Shown in pieces: positions 19,001 through 26,548 of a stretch of DNA of 64,000 nucleotides. A program made the position numbers and the translations under genes. The stretch is from positions 992,001 through 1,056,000 of the forward strand of contig NZ_CP118946.1 of assembly GCF_029011175.1 (NCBI RefSeq). The letters are read 5' to 3'. The number at the start of each line of letters is the position of its first letter. Within the stretch, counting starts at the first letter, position 1. This DNA is from Winkia neuii. GTDB lineage: Bacteria; Actinomycetota; Actinomycetes; Actinomycetales; Actinomycetaceae. The notes below the pieces were generated by a model. That model saw nothing but the letters and a program-made list of their open reading frames with translations, was not told where the DNA came from and ran no database searches.

Positions 19001-19037
19001 TGCAGATATTGCGCAAATTCTAGGAATCGCCAACTAG
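16017..19037 (+). CDS. SWIM zinc-finger SNF2-family helicase in the SOS operon
   Basis: About 1006 residues from ATG 16017 (AGGAG site overlapping the imuB stop). The N-terminus carries a SWIM zinc finger (CEC...CAH, about residues 76-86) used for nucleic-acid or protein contacts. A long middle region of about 450 residues follows, then a complete SNF2 ATPase: motif I ADDMGLGKT (near 575), motif II DEAQ (near 675), motif III AVTGTPIEN, and the second RecA lobe with SLRAGGTGLTLTEAD and DRAHRLGQ. SNF2 proteins translocate on double-stranded DNA and remodel or strip bound proteins. Only 7 bases follow imuB, so it should be LexA-induced with the mutasome. The role in translesion synthesis is inference. 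Confidence 0.92.
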   Translation: MSGNFGKVANVSFEQLLALVGPRMWQKATELAGRVSRIEWGNGTVSGKVFESGKTYGVTVSIPKINLPNQHLHWDCECEDGIWCAHGVALLLSSLSSANWQEELEALSGTSPIGEEGDSLAVCFDLKNRQKGLSLRPLRKSEEGWSDRALNWRQIASTSRAAIPTGMNETHLAALHELCLKAHMARPQTGLNLISLGTGAIPALRELLGRGVQIFVGAQDLRPVKFVQGGHCGIDVRAQEKLTLQVGLQLEDEFYPAPEVWLGPACALLPRRGLLVSLSGMTIGPLRWLDTAKPVTIPKAQVGEFRSHWLPQLKLAYEVFSSDQSMALNIAAEVSIGLAIDLSEDEATLSWKLRKEWPEETQEDELLHVPSDLTQTWEQIKQIVPDIDKKTLTVPELAAWKRQVIPTLEDIGISISFNEAAQEAHLDNEKIHVTFAGTSNKDWLDLKVRVLIGDAEIPLGTLFAALDSAMPALRLPDGRWVDLSGPELQKLRDLIEEAKLLRPGEEGLLIPKTDVQWIKRARQLGDFTMGQVPCISDDIRPVEEVPGLRVKLRNYQSYGVSWLAHRMQNAMGGILADDMGLGKTVQLLSAIKLSRTEGTVLVVAPTSVVATWVHEAERFLPDLNVASVQTTARRRNESLSDMAQRADILVTTYTLVRLEAERYAKLGWAGLILDEAQAVKNSDTATFKALQNLNVGWCFAVTGTPIENSLSDLHSLTSLALPGLLPSARQFRSKVVLPVEKDGEELPLQAVRARVEPHFLRRTKEEVATDLPPKSEQVLEVELVDQHRHLYDKLLTRERSKALGLIDDPSARVSLLSSLTKIRLMAIDASLVQEQANVPSAKTEALIQQLSQIIPSGHKALVFSQFTKYLKRVRAQIEAAGMKTSYLDGATTNRPRAIAQFSEGDAQVFCISLRAGGTGLTLTEADYVYIMDPWWNPAVEEQAIDRAHRLGQTKPVNVYRLVATDTVEQKVMELKERKQQLLGQVFGASGQNLDTADIAQILGIAN

Positions 19038-19041
19038 CCAT

Positions 19042-19070
19042 TCGAACAGGTGTTCGATACTCTTGAGGGG
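19042..19070 (+). promoter_or_regulatory. LexA (SOS) box and -10 element of dnaE2
   Basis: A perfect SOS box: TCGAAC (19042-19047), four bases, GTTCGA (19052-19057). A -10-like GATACT (19056-19061) overlaps its right half. A transcription start 7-9 bases later would fall at or next to the GTG start codon at 19070, so the mRNA may be leaderless. Confidence 0.88.
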
Positions 19071-22000
19071 TGTATTTTCCGTACTATGAGCTTCATGCTC
19101 ACTCGGCATACTCGTTTTTAGATGGTGCTAGTTCGCCAGCAGCCCTAGTCGAAGAGGCTGCCACGCTTGGACTAGAAGGAATAGCGATCACTGATACGGA
19201 TGGGCTGTATGCGGCTGTGCAGGCGAATATGGCAAGTAGGCGTGTTGGGATAAATGCTCTGTATGGTGCAGAACTAACTGTTGAAGGCGCTTGTATTCCG
19301 GTGATCGCTCGTGGGCCTAAGGGGTACAGTGCACTCAGTGAACTTATTTCTAAGGCTAATTTGGCGTTAGGTGAGCGTAAGAAAGCTCAATATACGTTGG
19401 GGCAGCTCAGTGATCAATTAGCTGATGAAGCGGTAATACTTACAGGCACCAAAAACGGATTACTAGGGAAGGGGGAGGACGTAGATCGCGCTACTTTGCG
19501 ACGTCTAAAAGATCTTTTCCCCAAAGATAATATTGCTGTGGAGTGCACTCTTTATGGAGTATCCGGAGAAGCAGAGTGGGCAGATTATCTTGCGCAACTG
19601 GCAAAACAGGAGTCCTTGCGGTTGGTGGCTACTACTGCCGCCCGGTGTGCACGCATGAGAGATCGCCCTCTAGCTGACGTGTTAGCTGTTACCCGTATGA
19701 ATAAAACTCTAGATGAGGCGCAGGGGTTCCTGCCGGCAGCCAGGGCTTGCTTGCGTTCTGCTAACGAGATGGGTCAGCTTCACCGGACGCATATTGAGGC
19801 AGTAGAGAATACTGCGTATTTCGGCGAGAGGTGCGCGTTTGATCTTAGGTTGGTAGCTCCTGATCTACCTCGGCCTCCGGTTCCTGAAGGGCATACTCCA
19901 GCTAGTTGGTTACGCCATTTAACGTATTTGGGAGCGCAAGAACGCTACGGTTCAAAGAGGGAAAATCCGCAGGCTTATGCGCAGTTGGATCACGAACTAG
20001 CGGTAATTGAGAAACTCGATTTTCCTGGATATTTCTTGATTGTTTGGGATATTGTCCAGTTCTGTAAACGCAAAAATATTTTGTGTCAAGGACGCGGGTC
20101 CGCAGCAAATTCCGCAGTTTGTTACGTCTTGGGTATTACTGCCGTGGACGCCGTTGCCAACAAGATGATGTTCGAGCGATTCCTCTCTCCGCTTCGTTCT
20201 GGGCCTCCCGATATAGACGTGGACATTGAAGCTGTACGGCGTGAGGAAGTTATCCAGTATGTGTATGCCACCTATGGTCGCCATCATGCTGGGCAAGTCG
20301 CTGCAATTCAAACATATCGTCCCCGTTCGGCGGTGCGTGACGCCGCCAGAGCGCTCGGCCATCCGGTGGGCAGGGCAAGCGCTTGGACAAAATATGCATT
20401 TGGGGGGAAACGGAAGAAGGTTACTCGCGCAGAAGGAATTCCTCAGGATGTGGCGCAGATGGCTGATCAGTTATTACAACTGCCTAGACATCTGGGGCTT
20501 CATTCTGGAGGGATGGTTCTTACTCGCCAGCCCTTAACCTCGGTATGTCCTGTGCAGTGGGCTGCAATGAAAGATCGGTCTGTGTTGCAGTGGGATAAGG
20601 ATGATTGTGCGGATGCTGGCTTGGTTAAATTTGATCTACTTGGGCTCGGCATGCTTACTGCTTTGCGGCTAGCTTTTGACGCAATTCAAGAGGACGAGCA
20701 AAGGGAGAAACCGCTTGCGCTCCACAATATGCCTGCCGAAGATCCGCGCGTTTATGAGCTCCTGCAGCGTGCTGACACCGTGGGCGTGTTTCAAGTTGAG
20801 TCTAGAGCGCAGATGAACACCTTGCCCCGACTGAAGCCGCGCAATTTTTACGACATAGTCGTGGAGGTGGCCCTCATTCGGCCCGGACCTATTCAGGGAC
20901 AGGCCGTCAATCCCTACATAAATAGGCGGAATGGTAGAGAAGAGGTGACTTACCTTCATCCTCTTTTGAAACCAGCCTTGGAAAAGACGTTGGGGGTGCC
21001 GCTATTTCAGGAGCAGTTGATGCAGATCGCGGTAGATGCTGCAGGTCTTAGTCCCGCTCGTGCTGACGAGCTGCGAAAGGCTATGGGGGCAAAAAGATCT
21101 GTAGAAAAAATGGAACTTCTGGAACCAGAACTTCTTTCGGGGATGGAACAGCGGGGCATTAGCGAGGACGTAGCTAAAAAAATTTTTTCTCAGTTACGCG
21201 GATTTGCCGAGTTTGGTTTTCCCGAATCGCATGCTTTTTCCTTTGCCTATATTGTGTATGCTTCCGCTTGGCTCAAGGTGCACTATCCAGAATACTTTTA
21301 CGCTGGAATCTTGGGTGCCCAGCCAATGGGCTTTTATTCTCCGGAGTCGCTGATCTCTGATGCAAGAAGACATGGGGTAGCTGTGGGCGGGCCAGACTGC
21401 AACGTGTCTCAAACCGGTCCTACAGTGCAAAAAGGTTCTATAGGTCGTGATCTGCATACGTCACCAGTCAAACTGGATGTGCGCACAGATCGACTAGTAC
21501 GCCTGGGCCTTGAAGCAGTCAAAGGGGTGGGGAGTTTCTGGGCCAACCGGATCGTGAGTGAGAGAGACCTTTTTGGTCCTTACTTATCTCTGCGGGATTT
21601 TGCTGAGCGTAGCGGAGCTCCGGCAAGTGTAATTGAGGCGTTGGGGCAGGCAGGAGCGTTGTCTTTTACGGGACTTTCTAGGCGCGAGGTTATGTGGGCC
21701 GCCGCTGCTGTGGCTAACCCAATTTCAAGGAAAGGCCAGTATCAGCCGTATTTGCCGGGAACAACTCCAGTGGTATCGGTGCCGGAGTTGAAAAGAATGG
21801 GGATTGAAGAACGCATGGTTGCAGACATGTCGACTATGGGCATTTCGCTGTCTACTCATCCCTTCAGTCCTTTGCGCCAAGAAATGACGAAGCGGGGTGT
21901 TTATCCAATTGCAGAGTTGTCGGAGCGTGCAGATGGCGATCAAGTTTGGGTTGGGGGATTGGTCACTCATCGGCAAAGACCCCATACTGCGAGAGGAACC

Positions 22001-22210
22001 ACATTTTTATCTTTAGAAGATGAAACCGGACTTGCTAACGTGGTCTGCTCGCCAGGGCTTTGGGAAAGATATCGGCAGGTAGCGACTACTTCGCACGCTC
22101 TAGTTGTGAGGGGAGTAATAGAAAAAGGAGATGGAGTAGTAGCGGTGGTAGCGAATAAGTTGGTACAGATTTTAGATGTTGTTCCAGTCCATTCGCGGGA
22201 TTTTAGGTGA
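19070..22210 (+). CDS. dnaE2: Error-prone DNA polymerase III alpha subunit
   Basis: A 1046-residue C-family polymerase that performs mutagenic bypass of lesions with ImuA' and ImuB. An N-terminal PHP domain begins YELHAHSAYSFLDGAS. The polymerase core has GRGSAANSAVCYVLGIT and the catalytic acidic motif PPDIDVDIE (near residue 380), later LGLHSGGMVLT and the helix-hairpin-helix region. A C-terminal OB fold (VWVGGLVTHRQRP...FLSLEDETG) closes the protein. It lacks the long C-terminal tau-binding part of replicative DnaE1. The start GTG 19070 is forced by an in-frame TGA at 19064-19066. It has its own LexA box, so it is transcribed separately from imuA'-imuB-helicase. Confidence 0.95.
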   Translation: MYFPYYELHAHSAYSFLDGASSPAALVEEAATLGLEGIAITDTDGLYAAVQANMASRRVGINALYGAELTVEGACIPVIARGPKGYSALSELISKANLALGERKKAQYTLGQLSDQLADEAVILTGTKNGLLGKGEDVDRATLRRLKDLFPKDNIAVECTLYGVSGEAEWADYLAQLAKQESLRLVATTAARCARMRDRPLADVLAVTRMNKTLDEAQGFLPAARACLRSANEMGQLHRTHIEAVENTAYFGERCAFDLRLVAPDLPRPPVPEGHTPASWLRHLTYLGAQERYGSKRENPQAYAQLDHELAVIEKLDFPGYFLIVWDIVQFCKRKNILCQGRGSAANSAVCYVLGITAVDAVANKMMFERFLSPLRSGPPDIDVDIEAVRREEVIQYVYATYGRHHAGQVAAIQTYRPRSAVRDAARALGHPVGRASAWTKYAFGGKRKKVTRAEGIPQDVAQMADQLLQLPRHLGLHSGGMVLTRQPLTSVCPVQWAAMKDRSVLQWDKDDCADAGLVKFDLLGLGMLTALRLAFDAIQEDEQREKPLALHNMPAEDPRVYELLQRADTVGVFQVESRAQMNTLPRLKPRNFYDIVVEVALIRPGPIQGQAVNPYINRRNGREEVTYLHPLLKPALEKTLGVPLFQEQLMQIAVDAAGLSPARADELRKAMGAKRSVEKMELLEPELLSGMEQRGISEDVAKKIFSQLRGFAEFGFPESHAFSFAYIVYASAWLKVHYPEYFYAGILGAQPMGFYSPESLISDARRHGVAVGGPDCNVSQTGPTVQKGSIGRDLHTSPVKLDVRTDRLVRLGLEAVKGVGSFWANRIVSERDLFGPYLSLRDFAERSGAPASVIEALGQAGALSFTGLSRREVMWAAAAVANPISRKGQYQPYLPGTTPVVSVPELKRMGIEERMVADMSTMGISLSTHPFSPLRQEMTKRGVYPIAELSERADGDQVWVGGLVTHRQRPHTARGTTFLSLEDETGLANVVCSPGLWERYRQVATTSHALVVRGVIEKGDGVVAVVANKLVQILDVVPVHSRDFR

Positions 22211-22256
22211 GCGGATTGGTGTGAGGCGTCGAATGTGTGCTAAGTTTTTCCTTGTT

Positions 22257-22344
22257 GCGCGGGTGGCGGAATAGGCAGACGCGCTAGCTTGAGGTGCTAG
22301 TGACCATTTAAACGGTCGTGGGGGTTCAAGTCCCCCTCCGCGCA
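22257..22344 (+). tRNA. tRNA-Leu(GAG)
   Basis: An 88-base cloverleaf. Acceptor arm GCGCGGG pairs with TCCGCGC (one G-U). The D arm has a GGC/GC-type class II stem, the anticodon stem CTAGC/GCTAG holds TTGAGGT (anticodon GAG), the long variable arm has ACC...GGT pairing, and the T arm GGGGG TTCAAGT CCCCC is regular. The discriminator is A and CCA is not encoded. The long variable arm and A73 fit leucine. Confidence 0.95.
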
Positions 22345-22352
22345 CTAGGAAT

Positions 22353-22375
22353 AACCCCGGTTCGCCGGGGTTTTC
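22353..22375 (+). terminator. Terminator after tRNA-Leu
   Basis: Stem AACCCCGG/CCGGGGTT (22353-22360, 22365-22372) with a TTCG tetraloop and a trailing T run. Confidence 0.85.
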
Positions 22376-22396
22376 TTGTATTACCGGGAGAGCAGG

Positions 22397-23413
22397 ATGC
22401 AGTCAGAGATCTTTGGCAAAATTGTTCTAAATCAGCCTAGCGAGGCAGATATTCCCCAACTTGTGCAGGTTCTTTCTGATCCTTCCATTAGTAAATGGAC
22501 CACCGTGCCTGAAGGATATGGCGAGGCCGACGCCCGGTATTGGATTAACACTTACATCCCAAGGGTGTGGCAGGAGGGTGGGGCCTCCTGGGTCATTCGT
22601 GAGCATGCAGATGGCCCGATTGTGGGATCTTTCGAGTATCGAAAAACTGCCGATGGCTATGAAGCCGGCACGTGGCTAGCTAAAAGTGTACGAGGCAATG
22701 GCTACATAGATAAAGCTCTGGATCTGACATTAGATGAGATATTCGCAACTGGCGCAAGGCGCGTCGAGTGGAAGGCAGAGAAGGGGAATTGGGCATCCCG
22801 TAAAGTCGCTTGGCGTAACGGATTCACCTACGAGGGAATTCGCCGGGGAGTTGGGAAAGCGGATGGTGTATGGGTATATTCCCTACTTGCTGATGATGCA
22901 CGTACCCCGGTCGCGCCCTGGAGCGGCTCCGGCGCTCAGGCTCTTCCCGATTCCAGGGATCCGGAGGCGTTGGTTCGCCAATTCCATCAGGTATACGGAC
23001 TCCCAATTCAAACTGACACTCCTTCGGTGGATCGACCTTCGCGAGTGCATATGAGGATGTCCCTCATTCTGGAAGAGGCAACGGAGCTCGTTACTGCGGT
23101 TTATGGCAAGTCCGCTGGAAAAATTCTTGAAAATGCTGTGAAAGAAGCAGTAGCGGCAGACGATGGCGAGCGTGACATCATCGAGAGCGCTGATGCTTTG
23201 GCTGACTTGGTGTATGTCATCTACGGCATGGCGCTGGAATGCGGTATCAACCTCCCTGCAGTCTTAGCTGAGGTGCAGTCTTCCAACATGTCTAAGTTGG
23301 GCGAGGACGGCAAACCTATCTACCGAGAGGACGGAAAAGTACTTAAAGGGCCGGGATTTTTCGTGCCCAATATCGCGCGTGGCCTGGCACAAGGACTTTC
23401 TGCCGAGCTCTAG
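22397..23413 (+). CDS. GNAT acetyltransferase fused to a MazG-like NTP pyrophosphohydrolase
   Basis: 338 residues from ATG 22397 (GGGAG site upstream; the earlier TTG lies in the tRNA terminator tail). Residues 1-175 form a RimJ/RimL-type GNAT domain: PSEADIPQLVQVLSDP, WLAKSVRGNGYIDKAL (acetyl-CoA loop) and ARRVEWKAEKGNWASRKVAWRNGF. Residues about 195-338 form an all-alpha NTP pyrophosphatase of the MazG/DR2231-like group, with metal-binding acidic motifs EEATELV and ESADALADLVYVIYG and the tail SNMSKLGEDGKPIYREDGKV typical of that group. Such enzymes hydrolyse nucleotides or phosphoribosyl-ATP; the substrate here is unknown. I see no internal stop between the domains, so this is a genuine two-domain protein. 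Confidence 0.85.
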   Translation: MQSEIFGKIVLNQPSEADIPQLVQVLSDPSISKWTTVPEGYGEADARYWINTYIPRVWQEGGASWVIREHADGPIVGSFEYRKTADGYEAGTWLAKSVRGNGYIDKALDLTLDEIFATGARRVEWKAEKGNWASRKVAWRNGFTYEGIRRGVGKADGVWVYSLLADDARTPVAPWSGSGAQALPDSRDPEALVRQFHQVYGLPIQTDTPSVDRPSRVHMRMSLILEEATELVTAVYGKSAGKILENAVKEAVAADDGERDIIESADALADLVYVIYGMALECGINLPAVLAEVQSSNMSKLGEDGKPIYREDGKVLKGPGFFVPNIARGLAQGLSAEL

Positions 23414-23499
23414 GCGCAAAAACATAGGACTTCCGGGTGTCTGTGCGGCATCTTGTTCGCTAAACTTGTAGGCGAGTTAGATACATATTTGGAGGGGTT

Positions 23500-24594
23500 A
23501 TGGCCAAAGTTGTGGTGATTGGTGGTGGCTACGGCGGCATCACTGTTGCTGGTGGTCTTGATGACGTAGCTGACGTCACACTAATCGAGAAGAGGGATCA
23601 GTTCGTCCATCACGCGGCTGCCCTCAGGGCTGCTGTTGATTCGGGGTGGGGACATACCATCTTCATGCCGTACTCGAAGCTTGTGTCTAACGGGAATGTC
23701 GTGCACGGTACCGTGCAGCGTGTCGATGGGCATACGGTGTACGTTTCGGGGCATGAGCCGATTGAGGCGGATTATTTGGTACTGGCTACGGGTACGTCTT
23801 ACCCATACCCAGCCAAATACAACGTGACTGAATCCGAGGTTGCAAAGGCGCGCCTCAGTCAGACACGCGAAAATTTGGCCCGAGCACGTCGCGTGATGCT
23901 GGTTGGCGCCGGCACCGTAGGCGTGGAATTTGCCGGGGAAATCTCGTCTAACTTCCCCGATACCGAAATCGTCATGGTAGACAAGGCTGACACGATCCTA
24001 GGCACTCCGGGATATGTCGATGAACTCCGCGATACCATTACTGAGCAGCTGCGCGAACGTGGCGTGCGCCTGGTATTGGGATCTCCGTTGGCATATATGC
24101 CTGGTTCTGACGTGGGTGTTCTCTCGCCATTCGAGGTTGAAACAGTCGATGGCCAGAAGATCGAGGGCGACATCTGGTTCTTGTGCTACGGGGCTCGCAC
24201 TAACTCCGATTACTTGGTTTCGAGCTTCGGCAATGTGATGCGACCCAATGGGCAGATCAATGTGGATAAGCACTTGCAGGTCAAAGATCATCCGGGCATT
24301 TTCGCGGTCGGTGACATTACGGATGTGAAGGAATCCAAACGTGCAGATGCTGCAAGGGCCCACGCACGGGTAGTTATTTCCAATATTCGTGATTTGATCG
24401 CTGGGCAGAACATGACTACGTCTTATGAGCCTGGCAAGGAATGGGTTATTCTGCCGTTAGGTCCTGATGGTGGTGCAAGTCAGTTGGTCACAAGGGATGG
24501 GACCACAGAAGTGGTCGGTCCCCGCGAAACGGCTGACATCAAGGGTACTGACTTGATGGTTTCTATGGTCCGTAATCAACTGCATCTGCAGTAA
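23500..24594 (+). CDS. FAD-dependent pyridine nucleotide oxidoreductase (NDH-2/FSP1-like)
   Basis: A 364-residue flavoprotein with a GGAGGGG ribosome-binding site. The N-terminal FAD motif VVVIGGGYGGITVAGGL, a mid-protein NAD(P)H Rossmann motif VMLVGAGTVGVEFAGE and the C-terminal FAD motif GIFAVGDIT place it in the two-dinucleotide-binding-fold family. No CxxxxC redox disulfide is present, so it resembles type II NADH dehydrogenases or AIFM2/FSP1-type quinone reductases rather than lipoamide-type enzymes. Electron acceptor not determinable; no obvious membrane anchor. The acidic protein gene follows after 15 bases. Confidence 0.85.
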   Translation: MAKVVVIGGGYGGITVAGGLDDVADVTLIEKRDQFVHHAAALRAAVDSGWGHTIFMPYSKLVSNGNVVHGTVQRVDGHTVYVSGHEPIEADYLVLATGTSYPYPAKYNVTESEVAKARLSQTRENLARARRVMLVGAGTVGVEFAGEISSNFPDTEIVMVDKADTILGTPGYVDELRDTITEQLRERGVRLVLGSPLAYMPGSDVGVLSPFEVETVDGQKIEGDIWFLCYGARTNSDYLVSSFGNVMRPNGQINVDKHLQVKDHPGIFAVGDITDVKESKRADAARAHARVVISNIRDLIAGQNMTTSYEPGKEWVILPLGPDGGASQLVTRDGTTEVVGPRETADIKGTDLMVSMVRNQLHLQ

Positions 24595-24609
24595 AACTAA
24601 GGAGTTATC

Positions 24610-24927
24610 ATGCCCGATCCGTCATTGGAATTGGAACGCCTGATTGATGCTTTGAGGGTGCACTTCAATGCTGCTCGTGACAACGATCCCGATTCGGATC
24701 AGGTCTATGAAGCCGAGAGCGCTCTTGAAGATGCGTTTTTCCGTTATGACAACGCGCTCTTCACTGCCTACGAGGCAGAGCTGCCATTGGACATCGTTGA
24801 TGATGAAGACGACGACGATGAAGATGATGACGACTTAGATGATGAGCTCGACGATGACGAAGAGGACGAAGAGGACTACTTCGACGACGATGAAAACGAG
24901 TTCGAAGAGTTTTCTATAGATGACTAG
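24610..24927 (+). CDS. Small highly acidic protein, unknown
   Basis: 105 residues with a clear AAGGAG ribosome-binding site 6 bases before ATG. The first 65 residues look folded and helical (LERLIDALRVHFNAARDNDPDS...SALEDAFFRYDNALFTAYEAE). The last 40 are almost all Asp and Glu. I recognise no family. An acidic tail of this type is often a protein- or metal-binding module, but that is only a guess here. It lies 15 bases after the oxidoreductase and overlaps the convergent aldo/keto reductase gene by 14 bases. Confidence 0.7.
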   Translation: MPDPSLELERLIDALRVHFNAARDNDPDSDQVYEAESALEDAFFRYDNALFTAYEAELPLDIVDDEDDDDEDDDDLDDELDDDEEDEEDYFDDDENEFEEFSIDD

Positions 24928-25831
24928 TGGCGTCTGCCAGGGCCTCTTCTATTTGTCTTGGCAGCGTCAAAGTGTCCGCCCGCAGGTCTATCTGTAGCTG
25001 AGCGGGGGTTCGTGCCCCCACAATCGCAGATGATACCTGCGGGCGGTCGCGTACCCAGGCTAGAGCGACTTCGGCTGGCGACCTCTCTAGTCCATTTGCT
25101 GCAGTGATAACGGCATCAACTTTGCGGCGTGAAGCCTCCTCTAGGTAAGGAGCGACATAACCAGCAAGATGTTTTGCAGCAGCCCGCGAATCGGGAGGGG
25201 TAGAGGTGGCATACTTGCCAGTTAATACTCCTCTTCCCAGCGGTGCCCAAGCCAGTAGGGAGGCGCCTGAGAAATCGAGCGCATCGATGGCTGCGTCCTC
25301 TATAACGCGATTGACAAGTGAATACTCATTCTGGAGACACACAAGTGGAATTGGGCTACTGGCGGCAAGATAGGCAAACTGCCAGGCACGTAGATTGCAC
25401 CAACCGACATATCTAGCCAGCCCTGTCTGCTGGATAGTTGCGAGTGCACTGAGAGTCTCGCTAATTGGTACACAATCATCCCAAGATTGTACGAGCAACA
25501 GGTCAACATAATCTGTTTCAAGACGCTTCAGCGAAGCGCGTAACGAAGAGAGAATAGATCCGCGAGAGGCATCAACTCGCCCAGCATTTACTCCAACCTT
25601 TGTAGCAACTACTACCTCGTCCCGTTCCCCAGCTATTAGCGGAGCTAATGTTTTTTCAGCAAGCCCGGCGCCGTACCCGGGTGAGGTATCGAAAAAGTTT
25701 CCTCCGGCTTCCCGGAAAAGGTCATAGCAGCTGGCAGCATCGGCGGCGTCGGTATCTCGGCCCCAATTCAGTGTTCCGAGTCCAAGAGTGGAAACGCGCA
25801 GCCCGGATTTACCTACAAACCGATAGTCCAT
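24914..25831 (-). CDS. Aldo/keto reductase
   Basis: About 305 residues from ATG 25831 (MDYRFVGKSGLRVSTLGLGT, the standard family beginning); an in-frame ATG 30 bases upstream is possible. It is a TIM-barrel NADPH-dependent oxidoreductase with GGNFFDTSPGYGAGLAEKTL (catalytic Asp/Tyr region), VATKVGV (catalytic Lys), YVDLLLVQSWD in place of the usual LxQxH/HxxD segment, and GARTPAQLQIDL in the cofactor-binding part near the C-terminus. The catalytic His position reads Gln-Ser, as seen in some divergent members. Substrate unknown. Divergent from the HAD phosphatase gene. Confidence 0.9.
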   Translation of the reverse strand: MDYRFVGKSGLRVSTLGLGTLNWGRDTDAADAASCYDLFREAGGNFFDTSPGYGAGLAEKTLAPLIAGERDEVVVATKVGVNAGRVDASRGSILSSLRASLKRLETDYVDLLLVQSWDDCVPISETLSALATIQQTGLARYVGWCNLRAWQFAYLAASSPIPLVCLQNEYSLVNRVIEDAAIDALDFSGASLLAWAPLGRGVLTGKYATSTPPDSRAAAKHLAGYVAPYLEEASRRKVDAVITAANGLERSPAEVALAWVRDRPQVSSAIVGARTPAQLQIDLRADTLTLPRQIEEALADATSHL

Positions 25832-25867
25832 ATCTGCAAGCTTACGCGAGATCGATACCATAGGGCC

Positions 25868-26548
25868 ATGACACAGAAGGCGAACACTACTGAAATTGCA
25901 GGTCTGCTCTTAGACATGGACGGCACGATAGTTGATTCGGAGCCCTACTGGATAGCCTCGGAACGGGAAACTATGAATGCCTATGGAAAGGTGTGGCAAG
26001 ACCGCGACGGCCAGCAGCTAGTTGGAAAAGCAATCCGTGTAGCCTCCCAGATAATGATCGATCAGACGGGAATTGAGGCTTCTGCGGAGGAAGTATCCAA
26101 TCAGATAATTGCGAACATGGAACGACACTACGAACGCTCAGGTGCTCCATGGATCGCAGGAGTTCGCGAGAGACTCCGGGAGTTCGCTGCCGCTGGAGTG
26201 CCAATCTGTATCGTTTCGTCTAGCCCGGCTGTTTTGGTAGAGGCAGTTGCCAAGGATGCACCGGACAAGACGATTGTTGCCACGGTGGCAGGCGATGAGG
26301 TGCAGTCTTGTAAGCCGGACCCGGAACCGTATTTGACGGCTGCAAAAAAACTAGGGGTTGATATTAAGAAGTGCATCGTTGTTGAGGACTCTAACTCGGG
26401 CTTGCAGGCTGGAATTGCCTCGGGCGCGAAGGTCGTGGCTGTCAAAGGAGTCGCGAAGATCGACCACTACGAGGGGATCACATACCTAGATTCGCTAAAC
26501 AGTCTTGATCTAGACGCAGCACGAGCCTTAATCAGCAGCGCTGAGTAG
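25868..26548 (+). CDS. HAD-superfamily phosphatase (beta-phosphoglucomutase-like)
   Basis: A 226-residue haloacid dehalogenase-type hydrolase. Motif I is LLLDMDGTIVDSEP, with the nucleophile Asp and acid Asp two residues apart. A helical cap follows, then motif II VSSSP, the Lys of motif III in CKPDPEPY, and motif IV VVEDSNSGLQAGIASG. This cap type is shared by beta-phosphoglucomutases, phosphoglycolate phosphatases and sugar-phosphate phosphatases, so the substrate stays open. The last 21 bases overlap the convergent nuclease gene. Confidence 0.9.
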   Translation: MTQKANTTEIAGLLLDMDGTIVDSEPYWIASERETMNAYGKVWQDRDGQQLVGKAIRVASQIMIDQTGIEASAEEVSNQIIANMERHYERSGAPWIAGVRERLREFAAAGVPICIVSSSPAVLVEAVAKDAPDKTIVATVAGDEVQSCKPDPEPYLTAAKKLGVDIKKCIVVEDSNSGLQAGIASGAKVVAVKGVAKIDHYEGITYLDSLNSLDLDAARALISSAE

